Below, piece after piece: positions 23,876-32,821 of a DNA stretch of 42,984 nt. Source of the stretch: Bdellovibrionales bacterium (GTDB lineage Bacteria; Bdellovibrionota; Bdellovibrionia; Bdellovibrionales; UBA1609); contig JABSOQ010000016.1 of the NCBI GenBank assembly GCA_013216195.1, positions 1 through 42,984 on the forward strand, read 5' to 3'. The position numbers were made by a program, and so were the translations under genes. The notes under the pieces are model-generated. The model did not search any database. It had not been told where the DNA came from and saw nothing but the letters and a program-made list of their open reading frames with translations. The stretch's first letter is position 1, and each line of letters opens with the position of its first letter.

Positions 23876-25018
23876 TTGAAGAACTGCCCAAACTGCCTTT
23901 CTAAGCTCGAAGTCAACACGAAGACAAAGTCTATGTCATATGTCTGCACAAATTGCGGCACCAGATCACTCGACATCGAGTTTTTAAAGGAGCATGTCAA
24001 GGCACCCGATTGGAACAAATACCTCACCAACAAGCGAGCCACTCGCATTCGTGAAGATCGAGGTTGCTCAAAGCCAAAATGCAAAATCAAAGCTTTTAAC
24101 CTCGATTTCGATGGCGACGGCAAAGCCGAAGTTGAACTCGATATTTGCTACTCATGCAACCAAGTGATGTTTGATCTTCATGAATTTGATAAAATCAAAG
24201 AGTACGAAACTTTCTCCGTAGACACTAGCCTTCCTCAGCAGTTCAAAACAGAGATCGAAAAAATTCGAACCCAAGATGGTGAGGCGATCCCTCGCCACCT
24301 AAGCTTCGCGGTAAATACCTCTGACTTCGCGGTGAACTCGGTTTTTTCTTCTTATCAGCTTCATGGCTGGAAGTTTCTTTTGGGCCTGATAGCATTACCA
24401 ATCGAGAGCCAGAACCGGATCAGAAGGCTCCCCGCTGTGACCTACGGCTTGATGGCTCTGATCAGCGTGGTCTCACTTTACTGCATTTTCTTTGACCAGG
24501 CCTTGATGCTCAAAGGTGGATTCCTCCCTGCAGAGCCGTTTCGCTTTTCAGGGGTCACTTTGATCACGACTTTTTTCTTACATGCGAACCTCAGCCACCT
24601 GATTGGGAACATGTACTCGATGTACATTTTTGGCGATAACATCGAAGACAAAATCGGCCGAGCTCCCTACATATTGCTTATTGCTCTAGGAGCGCTAGCG
24701 GGCGTCGCCATGCACTTTAGCCTGACAGAGCAACCAGAAATACCCCTAGTAGGAGCCAGCACTGGCATTTCGTCTCTTATCACGTTTTACGCCTTGAGCT
24801 TTCCTGGCACAAAATTCTCTGTACTACTCGGCTGGCTGATATGGATCCGCATACCGGCAATGGTGTACGTGTTACTCTGGGTCTTACTTCAATTTGCAGG
24901 CGCTTTCGCTATTCTCCCAGGAGTCTCAGCCGTCAGTTTTGCAAGCCACGTTGGAGGCATTCTAGTTGGCTTAGCATTTTGGCTCTACTATCAGTTCAAA
25001 CACAACAAAAAAGCATGA
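23876..25018 (+). CDS. Rhomboid intramembrane serine protease with N-terminal zinc ribbons
   Basis: The C-terminal half (from about 185) is a rhomboid protease with six or more helices: HANLSHLIGN, then GASTGIS with the catalytic Ser295, and FASHVGGILVG with His358. It cuts membrane proteins within the lipid bilayer. The N-terminal half is cytoplasmic and has two zinc-binding pairs: CPNC...CTNC (Cys4, 7, 24, 27) and C...C ...CYSC (Cys64, 69, 91, 94), with a DFDGDGKAEVELD strand between them. TTG 23876 is chosen because GAGG lies 9 bases before it; TTG 23870 is only 3 bases away. The 380-residue length suits a zinc-ribbon rhomboid. It is downstream of a coiled-coil membrane protein that may be its partner or substrate. 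Confidence 0.88.
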   Translation: MKNCPNCLSKLEVNTKTKSMSYVCTNCGTRSLDIEFLKEHVKAPDWNKYLTNKRATRIREDRGCSKPKCKIKAFNLDFDGDGKAEVELDICYSCNQVMFDLHEFDKIKEYETFSVDTSLPQQFKTEIEKIRTQDGEAIPRHLSFAVNTSDFAVNSVFSSYQLHGWKFLLGLIALPIESQNRIRRLPAVTYGLMALISVVSLYCIFFDQALMLKGGFLPAEPFRFSGVTLITTFFLHANLSHLIGNMYSMYIFGDNIEDKIGRAPYILLIALGALAGVAMHFSLTEQPEIPLVGASTGISSLITFYALSFPGTKFSVLLGWLIWIRIPAMVYVLLWVLLQFAGAFAILPGVSAVSFASHVGGILVGLAFWLYYQFKHNKKA

Positions 25019-25280
25019 AGGTAAAGAAACTCACTTCCACTCTGGTTGTGCGCGCAATTGAGCTGCTGCGACGAAATATTGCCCTGATACCGGAGATCAA
25101 AGCTCCTCTGAGCTATAGCGTGCCCAATAGAAACTGCTACTCGGTTTTTTTGATCAATTGAATCTTAAGATCATCGTTCTGATTGGCTTTGGCTTGATCT
25201 TGGGGCTTGTCAGGTGCCTCGTTAGCACCTCTCATTTTAATCTCAATACTACTAGCCAGATCCCGCTGTTTTTCGAGCTC

Positions 25281-25508
25281 TCAGTCAAGCATGCTCATGA
25301 CTTGTGAATCTTCGTCTTCTTCATCAAATAACGAATCAGTTTTCGGCCGCAAAGAGAATTCTCCCCTTCCCAAATCATTGGCGTTCTTTGGTGACAGACG
25401 ATCTGAAAACTCACCCACAATATCAAAATGAGAATTTACGAAAACTCCGACCACCATAAGGGACAAAACTAAGACAACTGTTGCAATTTTCTTCAATGAT
25501 CTTTTCAT
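25281..25508 (-). CDS. Small single-helix membrane or secreted protein
   Basis: The start at ATG 25508 follows a GGGGGAT site and gives a 75-residue protein with a basic start, one hydrophobic segment (IATVVLVLSLMVVGVFV) and an acidic end (SLFDEEDEDSQ). It could be a single-helix inner-membrane protein or an exported peptide. No family is recognised. It faces the rhomboid gene across 262 bases with no supported gene. Confidence 0.5.
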   Translation of the reverse strand: MKRSLKKIATVVLVLSLMVVGVFVNSHFDIVGEFSDRLSPKNANDLGRGEFSLRPKTDSLFDEEDEDSQVMSMLD

Positions 25509-25642
25509 AGGATCCCCCGCGTCAGTAAAAAGGAGCAACATTCAGGCCACGCCAAATCAACGGGAACTCCTCATAGGCATCAAAACTGTTCAGTAAGGTC
25601 TCAAGCGCAAAAGAGTTCGCCGTGCCAAATCGACACCCGAAC

Positions 25643-26083
25643 TTATGTGTCTGGGTTTATATTGCAAAAGTGCAATAAATTGAGGCCTATATCAGAATTT
25701 GGTTGCCTCTCCATTTCGATATCAAGAGGGCGAAAATTCACCTCGCAAGTCACTGCGACCTTCGCTGAGAAAAGATGACCTCCAAAGCAACTAAAATCGG
25801 GGCCTCCTAAAACAGTATGGATGTGAAAAAACGGTTTTCCATCGAAGATTGATAAGTTGCCATCCAAGCTCAGCAACTCGGCTTCATCTTTAAACATTTT
25901 GCGATCATAAGTCTTTTCATGCAGATGGTAGAACCCGAGCTCACAGTCTTTGAGGGCTCCGATACCACTTAGATGGCCACACTTTAACTCTTCTGCCTCA
26001 GCAAAAGACTCTAATGATTTGAAAAGATCTTCGTCTTTGTCGATCCTAATAAAGTAGGATGATCCGTCTCTAAAATACTGCAT
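25643..26083 (-). CDS. PPC/DUF296 domain protein
   Basis: The 146-residue protein is a single PPC (plant and prokaryote conserved, DUF296) domain: LKCGHLSGIGALKDCELGFY, then FFHIHTVLGGPDFSCFGGHL, with the probable metal ligands His87, His89 and His103, and a later CEVNFRPLDIE. In plants the domain is tied to AT-hook DNA-binding proteins; bacterial single-domain forms trimerise and their role is not settled. No signal peptide. ATG 26083 follows a weak AGG site. It is a single gene. Confidence 0.86.
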   Translation of the reverse strand: MQYFRDGSSYFIRIDKDEDLFKSLESFAEAEELKCGHLSGIGALKDCELGFYHLHEKTYDRKMFKDEAELLSLDGNLSIFDGKPFFHIHTVLGGPDFSCFGGHLFSAKVAVTCEVNFRPLDIEMERQPNSDIGLNLLHFCNINPDT

Positions 26084-26316
26084 ACCTGATTAGTACTCGT
26101 GCCTGTGAGAAATTCAATCTGCATCTCAGCAATTTGCTAGGCTGCGGAGTTCTTGTTGTCGAGCTAATGATCTTAAAGGAGATTGCGACCTGACGCCAAC
26201 TAAATACACCGTGCCTGCAGCGGCATAACAAGAGTTCGCCCAGGCACGATCGCAGACTGCAGATCTTGAAGATCAGTCAATGCGCTATAAAGCCTCTTCC
26301 AACAAGATGCTGGTGG
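26084..26316. other. gap without a supported gene
   Basis: These 233 bases hold no coding frame of support, and no clear promoter or terminator was seen. Confidence 0.4.
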
Positions 26317-27408
26317 CTAATTCTCAGGGATGCTATCCAATTCAGGGTAAAATCCCACTAGCTGTCTGGTGAACAGATTTTGGTCCTCCTCACTCAAATG
26401 ACTTAGAAACTTTTTAAATCTAGTGGTCCTCAAAGCCTCGTCACTCCAGGGTGCTGGACCTGTGTCAGTGAACACCATTTGCTCGATCTGCCGAACTGAC
26501 AATGAGTCAATCAGGCGGCTCGCACTTGGCGCTAGCTTATTGATAATTCCAAGTTCATTGGCAAGTTTCAACTCTGCGCCCAAAGCCTCATCATCGAAAA
26601 AGTAAGTAAAGTGTCTAGTAGCACGCCCAAGCTGATCACCCAAATTTTCGCTGGCTATATGAGACTTCAACTCCTGCTGCAACTCGGAACCGAACTCAGC
26701 TCCAAGCCTGAAATGCATCCGGATAAGCCTCATTGCGGTGGTGGTTGGCACCTCTGCGAGCTCATCTTTCAAAACCAACTCAATTTTTTTATCGAGCCAG
26801 CCCTTCAGGCCTGCATTTGGATCTGTAACAAAAGGCAGACTGGCAAAGCTAGACTCGCCGACACTCCCTTTCGAGGCCAGAGCAATCTGGGCCAGCACCT
26901 CTGTTAAGGTCAAATTATAGGGAATCTCAATCTTGACTCGCTCAATATTAGTAAGGCCGTTCCTCTCCATGAGCAGTTTAAGACTGGGCGTTGAAACGAA
27001 ATCAACAAGCAACCCACTTGAGCAATGGTTAAAGAACAGCCCCCAACCCTTTACCCATGATTTTTCACTCACCTGCTTTTCTTTGCCAAAACCGGCTTTT
27101 TTTAAGCTCTGACTGTAGTTTCTTACTTTTCTCTCAGATGATTCGTGGTCGACTATTGCGATGTCAAAATCTTTCATCCGCAACGGCTGCTTGTAAACTG
27201 TTGACAGCAACAGACTGCGCGCTGATCCTCCAATCAGAAAGACTGAAGTCTTCTTTGCTCTAAAGCCCAAGGCATCACGAAACTCATCAAGAACTCGCGA
27301 TAACTCTTCGGAATCTTGCAAATGGCCGGCATGATTAGAAGAGGCCCAAGCTGAGCTGAAAGCAAAAATCAAAGCAGAAATGAAAAGAGCTTTGAAATAC
27401 AAATTCAA
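26317..27408 (-). CDS. Exported protein with CCA/poly(A)-polymerase-like nucleotidyltransferase head
   Basis: Residues 1-22 form a signal peptide (FKALFISALIFAFSSAWA-SS). The mature protein begins with a polymerase-beta-type nucleotidyltransferase head: VFLIGGSARSLLL (GGS at 60-62) followed by MKDFDIAIVDH (Asp80, Asp82), the arrangement of tRNA CCA-adding enzymes and poly(A) polymerases. Later AMRLIRMHFRLGAEFG resembles the neck region of that family. Such enzymes need ATP or CTP and are normally cytoplasmic, so a secreted copy is odd; in a predator it might work inside prey. The TTG start directly abuts the stop of the upstream gene, so they are an operon. The nucleotidyltransferase match is good by motif, but activity is unproven. 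Confidence 0.72.
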   Translation of the reverse strand: MNLYFKALFISALIFAFSSAWASSNHAGHLQDSEELSRVLDEFRDALGFRAKKTSVFLIGGSARSLLLSTVYKQPLRMKDFDIAIVDHESSERKVRNYSQSLKKAGFGKEKQVSEKSWVKGWGLFFNHCSSGLLVDFVSTPSLKLLMERNGLTNIERVKIEIPYNLTLTEVLAQIALASKGSVGESSFASLPFVTDPNAGLKGWLDKKIELVLKDELAEVPTTTAMRLIRMHFRLGAEFGSELQQELKSHIASENLGDQLGRATRHFTYFFDDEALGAELKLANELGIINKLAPSASRLIDSLSVRQIEQMVFTDTGPAPWSDEALRTTRFKKFLSHLSEEDQNLFTRQLVGFYPELDSIPEN

Positions 27409-27729
27409 TTAAAGACCTGTGTGCCTTCTAACAGCCCCAAAAGACTCAGTTTCAATAGCCATCGCTCTTAGGTTTCTCTGTTGCACATTGGCTGGTCGAT
27501 CTCCGATAATGTTTGGCTCAAGACCAGGTAGCGCGGGAACCTTAAACACGGCAATCTGATTGTCTGTCAAAGACAGCTTCGTGACACCCTTTACCTCTTG
27601 AGCTTGTGAGATCATTTCTGCAGGCAGATTTAGACTTACATAGGCGCTAAGCTGGTCAGAGTTGTTTGGCTCTGTAGCTCCAACAAGAGATGGAAGGATT
27701 AGTGCTAGTGCGAAGATCAATGCTTTCAT
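27409..27729 (-). CDS. Small secreted protein, partner of the nucleotidyltransferase-like gene
   Basis: ATG 27729, preceded by AAAGGAGAG, opens a signal peptide (MKALIFALALILPSLVGA-TE). The 106-residue product has a likely mature domain of one helix and strands (VSLNLPAEMISQAQEVKGV; SLTDNQIAVFKVP) and an Arg-rich tail (NVQQRNLRAMAIE). No family is recognised. Its stop is directly followed by the TTG of the nucleotidyltransferase-like gene, which suggests they act together, perhaps as inhibitor or cofactor; that is inference. Confidence 0.6.
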   Translation of the reverse strand: MKALIFALALILPSLVGATEPNNSDQLSAYVSLNLPAEMISQAQEVKGVTKLSLTDNQIAVFKVPALPGLEPNIIGDRPANVQQRNLRAMAIETESFGAVRRHTGL

Positions 27730-27895
27730 AGGCTCTCCTTTGATACCCAAAAAGAAGAGCAATTTTCATTCCGTTCAACCTGACTACGAGCGAATGTAAA
27801 TACCTGAATTACTTCACTTAATGCTAACCCGAATGCCTTTTATCATGACGAATTGAGGCTCTATGACCAAAATTGACTACACAATACAGGGGGGC

Positions 27896-28588
27896 CTAGT
27901 CCACGAAAGCTCGAAGCCCCTGTAGGTCATTGTTGATCTCCATTGAAAGCATCTGAGCAAAGCAGTCTAAGATCATAACTGCGTTCGACTCTGAATCACC
28001 TTTTCCAATGCTTCGAATCCGACTGATTATACCGTAATTCACCTTATTGAGATTCTCATAGGTCTTCTCAAGACCCTTCAATTCGATATCAGGCTCTCCA
28101 CCATCTTTGGCAACAAAGTACTGTTTAAGCAAGTACATTGAAGTCGATCTGATCATAGTTTCTTCCATGCTCGCAAAGGGCAGATGAAAGCGAGCCATCG
28201 GCCGCATAGTCTCCATATAGGGGCACTCACTCGTGGCCATAATCAAACCAAAAATGCCAAACAGGGCCGTCTGTAGATCAGTTTGCTTTGAGTAGGTTCG
28301 ATGCTCTGAATGAACAGTGACTTTGCCCGTCCACATCGACTTGGCATCTTTAAAGTGCTCAACCAACACCTCTAGGTTAACCGCTACCGGGCACTTAGAG
28401 GTTTCAGATGAGTTCAAGGGGCAATGCTCGCACTTATGATTTTCGAGATCAGTCCATGAAGAGTTAAAGGTCGAGGGTTCAACCTTTAGCAACATGGTCT
28501 CAGGGTCTATCTCGACGGCATAATTTTCTTTTTGACCGTTTTCAAAATCAAACTCGTAGGTAAATCGTATTTGTTCAGATGTGTCCAT
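27896..28588 (-). CDS. Unknown cytoplasmic protein with a C-x2-C-x9-C motif (possibly DUF6901-like)
   Basis: The 230-residue protein begins with strands (IRFTYEFDFENGQKENYAVE), then CEHCPLNSSETSKCPVA with Cys53, Cys56 and Cys66, and a further Cys122 (SECPYM). Four cysteines so placed could hold a metal or Fe-S centre. The second half is helical (MRPMARFHLPFASMEETMI; MYLLKQYFVAKDGG). I recall a DUF with the same CPL..CP pattern (DUF6901) but am not certain. No signal peptide. Single gene. Confidence 0.6.
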   Translation of the reverse strand: MDTSEQIRFTYEFDFENGQKENYAVEIDPETMLLKVEPSTFNSSWTDLENHKCEHCPLNSSETSKCPVAVNLEVLVEHFKDAKSMWTGKVTVHSEHRTYSKQTDLQTALFGIFGLIMATSECPYMETMRPMARFHLPFASMEETMIRSTSMYLLKQYFVAKDGGEPDIELKGLEKTYENLNKVNYGIISRIRSIGKGDSESNAVMILDCFAQMLSMEINNDLQGLRAFVD

Positions 28589-28806
28589 AACCCAAAGGTT
28601 AGATCAGTCGGCACAAATACGAAAGCCACAAACAAAGGCCCAGACCTAAGACAAGAAGGGGCTTCAAGATCTACTGTTTGAGATGTCAAAATCAAGGTTC
28701 ACTCTTACCTCAGGCTTGTCTAAGAGGATCAGTCACGCCCAAGCTGGCAATCGGGCACCTACGCTCGCCTCTAGGGATGCGGCTGTTGAATCTTGCTGAG
28801 GGTGTT

Positions 28807-29799
28807 TCACTCAAACTTGAGAACCACTTCAAACTCGCCATTTAACACGGAGATAACAAACTCATCAGCTCCAGCAACCCTCAGCTCGTAGGCTGGATTC
28901 ATTGCAGCTACTTCGCCGCTGCCTGAGAAACCTTTTGCAACCGCCAACGCAAGCTCTTCAATAGCCTTGTTAAAACCTGCCGGGTCAAGAGCACGCCAAT
29001 CAGTCAGCTTAACAATTCTTTCAAACCGCCCGTCTGGCAGCTGCCCTTGTGACTGCAAAAGAAAGTCTTGATGAAACCTAAATTCGACTTGCTGCAAATC
29101 AGATCGACTCGCCAATGCTGCCAATTGAGGAACTGTGCTATTTACGCACCTGTCAAACTCTTCACCAACCAAATGATAAACTTCTGCAGTGGGGAATTCT
29201 CTCGGCAACTCACCAGCCTGCGAGTAGATTACAAGACTAGCTCGCTCAATAAGGCTTCGATCTTGAATCGGGTAATCGCGTTGGGTTAGCAAAACTCGAG
29301 GCAAAGAGAGGTTCTCTGGTTTATCAAAAAAATCATCATTCAACCTCTCGACGAAACCCATTCGCGGACCCAATCGTCTCAAATTAGGGAAATCTCGAAA
29401 TTCAAGCCGCTTGGCATGAACTGCGACAATAAGTTCTGGCGTTACTTGTTGATAGAGGTCTTTCACGCGAGCAGTCTCACTGTAAGGCCCCCAAAAAAAG
29501 TGCCTTGAAATTTCATTGAAGTGGTCTTGCCCCAGCTCAAGAAAGAACGCTCGGCTTACAGGTCTATAGCGTAACAACCTCGGATCATTGGTGGTCAGTA
29601 GCGGATCTCGGTACCCTTTTGGAAGCACACTCTTCAGCAAGATAGACACCTGCTTTAAATCAGGATACCTCTCTTCATCTTGAGCCAACTTACTCAAGTG
29701 ATAAAAACCCATTTCTTCCCCACAGGTTGAGGCCTGAACCTGCGGCTGCAGAGCCAGCAAGAAAATTAGAGTGAGCCATAAAGAACGAGCAGAAATCAT
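28807..29799 (-). CDS. Secreted protein of unknown function
   Basis: The 330-residue protein has a signal peptide (ARSLWLTLIFLLALQPQVQA-ST) and two likely disulfide cysteines (Cys26 and one near 220, FDRCVNS). Sequence such as LRRLGPRMGFVERLNDDFFD and the C-terminal strands (YELRVAGADEFVISVLNGEF) give no recognised family. It diverges from the secreted gene at 29930; their ATG/TTG starts are 130 bases apart. Confidence 0.62.
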   Translation of the reverse strand: MISARSLWLTLIFLLALQPQVQASTCGEEMGFYHLSKLAQDEERYPDLKQVSILLKSVLPKGYRDPLLTTNDPRLLRYRPVSRAFFLELGQDHFNEISRHFFWGPYSETARVKDLYQQVTPELIVAVHAKRLEFRDFPNLRRLGPRMGFVERLNDDFFDKPENLSLPRVLLTQRDYPIQDRSLIERASLVIYSQAGELPREFPTAEVYHLVGEEFDRCVNSTVPQLAALASRSDLQQVEFRFHQDFLLQSQGQLPDGRFERIVKLTDWRALDPAGFNKAIEELALAVAKGFSGSGEVAAMNPAYELRVAGADEFVISVLNGEFEVVLKFE

Positions 29800-29929
29800 T
29801 CTGATGCCAAGTGCAAGCCTTAGACCACCAAACCCTTTGCTAGAGATAAATCACCAAAGGCTCCTGGTCTTGATTTTGCTCTTATTCACAAAGATATAGG
29901 ACCTAACTCCAACACATAGGGCTTCAAGA

Positions 29930-30826
29930 TTGAAATTCATACCATGGGTGACATTTTTTGTAACTTTGAGCCTCTCTCAGGCAGCAATTGCTGAGAATAT
30001 TGAGCTGTTTGACTCCACGCTGGTTAAACCCAGGTACACAGTTGAAATGGTCATAGGTGGCTTCGATAATTTGATTGTAAATGGCGACGTCGTGATCATG
30101 GGAGAAACCCTCGAACTAGATACTGGCGAGACCTTCATCTTCAAAAGAGTGCTCGGCGCTGGCCTACACACCATCGTGATTGAAGACTTCGAAGGGCGAG
30201 CGATCAGATTACCTCGAATTTTGGAGGAACCGATTGACCGTGTTGGCGGTAATTTTCAGACGACCGCAGAAGAGCAGATGACACAGCATAACTTATGGTT
30301 CCATCAAGCTTACACAAGGCTTAGCTCCCGAGTTGAAGCTAAGTACTTGGCAAGAATCGATTACGACAGTTTTCAGTCAGATTGGGTTACGACAGCCGAG
30401 CTCTTGTCTATTCGTTTTTTACTCTCCGACTTTCTTGGTCAAGACTTTGACCCCGAATCAGAAGTCTTTGAGGAGCTCATCGAGTTTATGGAAGCCTTTC
30501 GTCATGTAAGATCACTTGGGCCCGAGTTTCTACCGTTTCAAATTGGATACGTACAAGGCCGAGGCTGGGTTCTGTTTGACTATGATCTTAATCTTAAACT
30601 TGGAGACCCTGACTTTGCACACAGACGACTTTCAACACACTTTAATCATTGGTCAGAGCTGGTCGATCGTTATGAACTTGAGCTTGACCTCGATAACCTC
30701 ATGATTGTTGAAGATGCTCTTCAGGAGCGTGACCAAGCCTACGCACAGTCTCTACTGCAGCTTGAACAAACCTGCTCAGGTCAAATGGACGTTACAGGTT
30801 GGATCAAAAGGCTGCTCAGAAGATAG
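29930..30826 (+). CDS. Secreted protein of unknown function
   Basis: A TTG start at 29930 is used because it alone gives a full signal peptide (KFIPWVTFFVTLSLSQAAIA-EN); no ATG fits. The 298-residue product has a beta-rich N-terminal part (VEMVIGGFDNLIVNGDVVIMG region) and then helices (FEELIEFMEAFRHVRSLG; LLQLEQTCSGQMDVTGW). No family is recognised. Its stop abuts the stop of the convergent DUF4267-like gene with no gap. Confidence 0.62.
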   Translation: MKFIPWVTFFVTLSLSQAAIAENIELFDSTLVKPRYTVEMVIGGFDNLIVNGDVVIMGETLELDTGETFIFKRVLGAGLHTIVIEDFEGRAIRLPRILEEPIDRVGGNFQTTAEEQMTQHNLWFHQAYTRLSSRVEAKYLARIDYDSFQSDWVTTAELLSIRFLLSDFLGQDFDPESEVFEELIEFMEAFRHVRSLGPEFLPFQIGYVQGRGWVLFDYDLNLKLGDPDFAHRRLSTHFNHWSELVDRYELELDLDNLMIVEDALQERDQAYAQSLLQLEQTCSGQMDVTGWIKRLLRR

Positions 30827-31195
30827 TCACATAAAAAGAAACAAAAGCAGAGCATAACCCGCACAAGCGAAAACACCCATGAGATGTGTCAAAGACGCCT
30901 TCGTATTGCCAGCTTTGTAAACAATCGCAAAGTCACCAACAGCCACCACAGCAAGGCAGGCTGACCAAAGACTCAGAGCTGACCAGTCTTGATTGTACCA
31001 GGCATGCAAAATGACAGCTCCCATAAACAGATCTCTAATGCCGAGACCAACTATCAGACCAGAGTTAGGCCACTGTGTGGGTATACCAAAATTGACCGAC
31101 ATCCAGGTTGGTCGAAGGGTGGCAATAGTGCCAATGAAAAATGCCCCTGCTGCCATAAATGGTGCCGCCAATGGCAAGATTTGCTGCAAGTCCAT
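30827..31195 (-). CDS. DUF4267-like small membrane protein
   Basis: The 122-residue protein has four hydrophobic helices and the pattern FGIPTQWPNSGLIVGLGIRDLFMGAVIL, ending in helix three with AVVAVGDFAIVY and a last helix after THLMGVFACAG. This G-x-R-D-L-x-x-G arrangement is that of DUF4267 membrane proteins, of unknown role. It is 36 bases downstream of the LEA14-like lipoprotein gene and may be cotranscribed. Confidence 0.65.
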   Translation of the reverse strand: MDLQQILPLAAPFMAAGAFFIGTIATLRPTWMSVNFGIPTQWPNSGLIVGLGIRDLFMGAVILHAWYNQDWSALSLWSACLAVVAVGDFAIVYKAGNTKASLTHLMGVFACAGYALLLFLFM

Positions 31196-31231
31196 GATGC
31201 CCTCTCTTTAAATGTTCACGCCAAACGCTCG

Positions 31232-31699
31232 CTAAAGTTTTTTGTGAGTTAGCTCACCTTTATCTATGCGAATCTCTCCTGATTCAGAAAAAGGCAGACT
31301 TAGAACGCCAAATTGAGCCGAGCCCTTTATGGTGTAAGTTGATTCTTTGGCCTTCAAAAAGCCACCGATAGATCCAAATATCTGCGCATAGTCTAACTTA
31401 AGAGGCAACTTCACTATCGAACTCTGTTGTGCCCCTACTTCAACCGGGGTGTTTAGGTCTTGAGTTGCGACCTTGTCTCCATTCATCTCAACAACGTAGT
31501 TTAAACCCTTCATAGAAAGCTTAAAGTCATTCGGATTTTGAACTTCAACTTCAAAAACCAAGTCTACGTTCTGAAAATCAATTTTCTGCAACTCAATGCC
31601 GTGCAATTTCACCTTAGGCTTCTCAAAACTTGCCATTTGAAGCACGGCGCAAGCCGATATCGAAAATGCAACTAATAACAAAACAAAACTTCTTATCAT
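31232..31699 (-). CDS. LEA14-like (WHy domain) lipoprotein
   Basis: A lipoprotein signal (SFVLLLVAFSISACAVLQ) puts the lipid on Cys17. The rest is a single WHy/LEA type 2 domain: KLHGIELQKIDFQNVDLVFE, VEVQNPNDFKLSMKGLNYVV, VPVEVGA-type turn (TPVEVGAQQSS) and a final TYTIKGSAQFGVLSLPFS. These domains have a fibronectin-like fold and are found in stress-linked envelope proteins. The 155-residue size is typical. Confidence 0.85.
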   Translation of the reverse strand: MIRSFVLLLVAFSISACAVLQMASFEKPKVKLHGIELQKIDFQNVDLVFEVEVQNPNDFKLSMKGLNYVVEMNGDKVATQDLNTPVEVGAQQSSIVKLPLKLDYAQIFGSIGGFLKAKESTYTIKGSAQFGVLSLPFSESGEIRIDKGELTHKKL

Positions 31700-31986
31700 C
31701 TCTAAACCTCTAACCCTGTTCTAAACGCCCTCATAATATTCCCGCACTATCCCGTTGGCCAGCGAGAATCAGTATTTTTTGAACCTTCAGCCCCTCTTTT
31801 TGTGTCGGTCGGTGTCCAAAATAGACCCCTTCTGACATGTTGAAAACATAAACAGTCACAAGTTTGATTCTGGCCAAGTAAAGGCGAATCACAGGCCTCT
31901 CCGGTTACGCTGAAAATTCCCTACCGTAAAGCCAATTGCTCACCAGATTCGGTCTGTGTTAAACCCAGTAAAACCGAGGAGCAGCC

Positions 31987-32739
31987 GTGGAAGAGTTTTT
32001 TAATGCTAAAAATAGCTACCGAGAACCTGAGATCAATGGCGACGTTGAAGAGTTCAAGAAGGTTGTGAAATCACGCAGAAGTGTACGCCGCTTCTCTGAT
32101 GAAGCCATACCGCACTCAATTATTAAAGACTGCATTGAGCTTGCCCTGCTCGCGCCAAACTCTTCGAACCTTCAGCAATGGGAGTTCCACTGGATTCAGA
32201 CGCCTGAGACACGAAAACGACTTGATGAGGCTTTTTTCTCACAGCCAGCTTGCACTACAGCTGCTGAACTTGTGGTGGCGGTTGCTCGTACAGCGACTTG
32301 GAAAAAGCACAACCAAAAAATGATTGAGACCATGCAGTCTCAAGGGGCATCGTCTGCCATTTCTTACTACAAAAAAATTGTACCACTCGCCTACACTATT
32401 GGTTGGCTCGGTACGATTGGCTGGCTAAAGAAACTGCTATTTTTTGTAATGGGCTTTTTTCAGCCTATGCCCCGAGAAGTCACCTCTAAGTCTGAACTCA
32501 AAATATGGGCTGTAAAGAGCACCGCACTAGCTTGCCAAAACTTAATGTTGGCACTTAGAGCTTATGGTTATGATTCATGCCCAATGGAGGGTTTTGATTC
32601 GAGACGAGTTAAGAAAATCTTAAATTTACCTAGCGATGCAGTTGTGGTGATGGGGGTAAGCGCCGGCAAGCGTGCTGAAAACGGCATATATGGTCCTCGT
32701 CTGCGATTCGATAGCTCACAGTTCATCAAACTAGTCTAG
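31987..32739 (+). CDS. Nitroreductase family protein
   Basis: The 250-residue protein shows the nitroreductase pattern: VVKSRRSVRRFSDEAIP, CIELALLAPNSSNLQQWEFH, and near the end LACQNLMLALRAYGYDSCPMEG and VVVMGVSAGKR. The enzymes bind FMN and reduce nitro or quinone-like compounds with NAD(P)H. GTG 31987 follows GAGGAG. The middle has an extra hydrophobic stretch (TIGWLGTIGWLKKLLFFVMG) that is longer than usual and may attach it to the membrane. Single gene. Confidence 0.87.
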   Translation: MEEFFNAKNSYREPEINGDVEEFKKVVKSRRSVRRFSDEAIPHSIIKDCIELALLAPNSSNLQQWEFHWIQTPETRKRLDEAFFSQPACTTAAELVVAVARTATWKKHNQKMIETMQSQGASSAISYYKKIVPLAYTIGWLGTIGWLKKLLFFVMGFFQPMPREVTSKSELKIWAVKSTALACQNLMLALRAYGYDSCPMEGFDSRRVKKILNLPSDAVVVMGVSAGKRAENGIYGPRLRFDSSQFIKLV

Positions 32740-32821
32740 ACCTTGCCTAGAGCTAGACACAAACGACAATCTACTAGATCATCTTAACTGATGTGGTTTG
32801 AGTTTCGAGGAGGTTTTGTTT

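Noticed and set aside
25015-25161. Possible 48-residue frame starting in an ATGA overlap with the rhomboid stop
   Set aside because: No family, composition or ribosome site supports it; overlap alone is weak evidence.
25158-25307. 49-residue hydrophobic frame from a TTG
   Set aside because: Overlaps the 3' end of a better-supported minus-strand gene and lacks a ribosome site.
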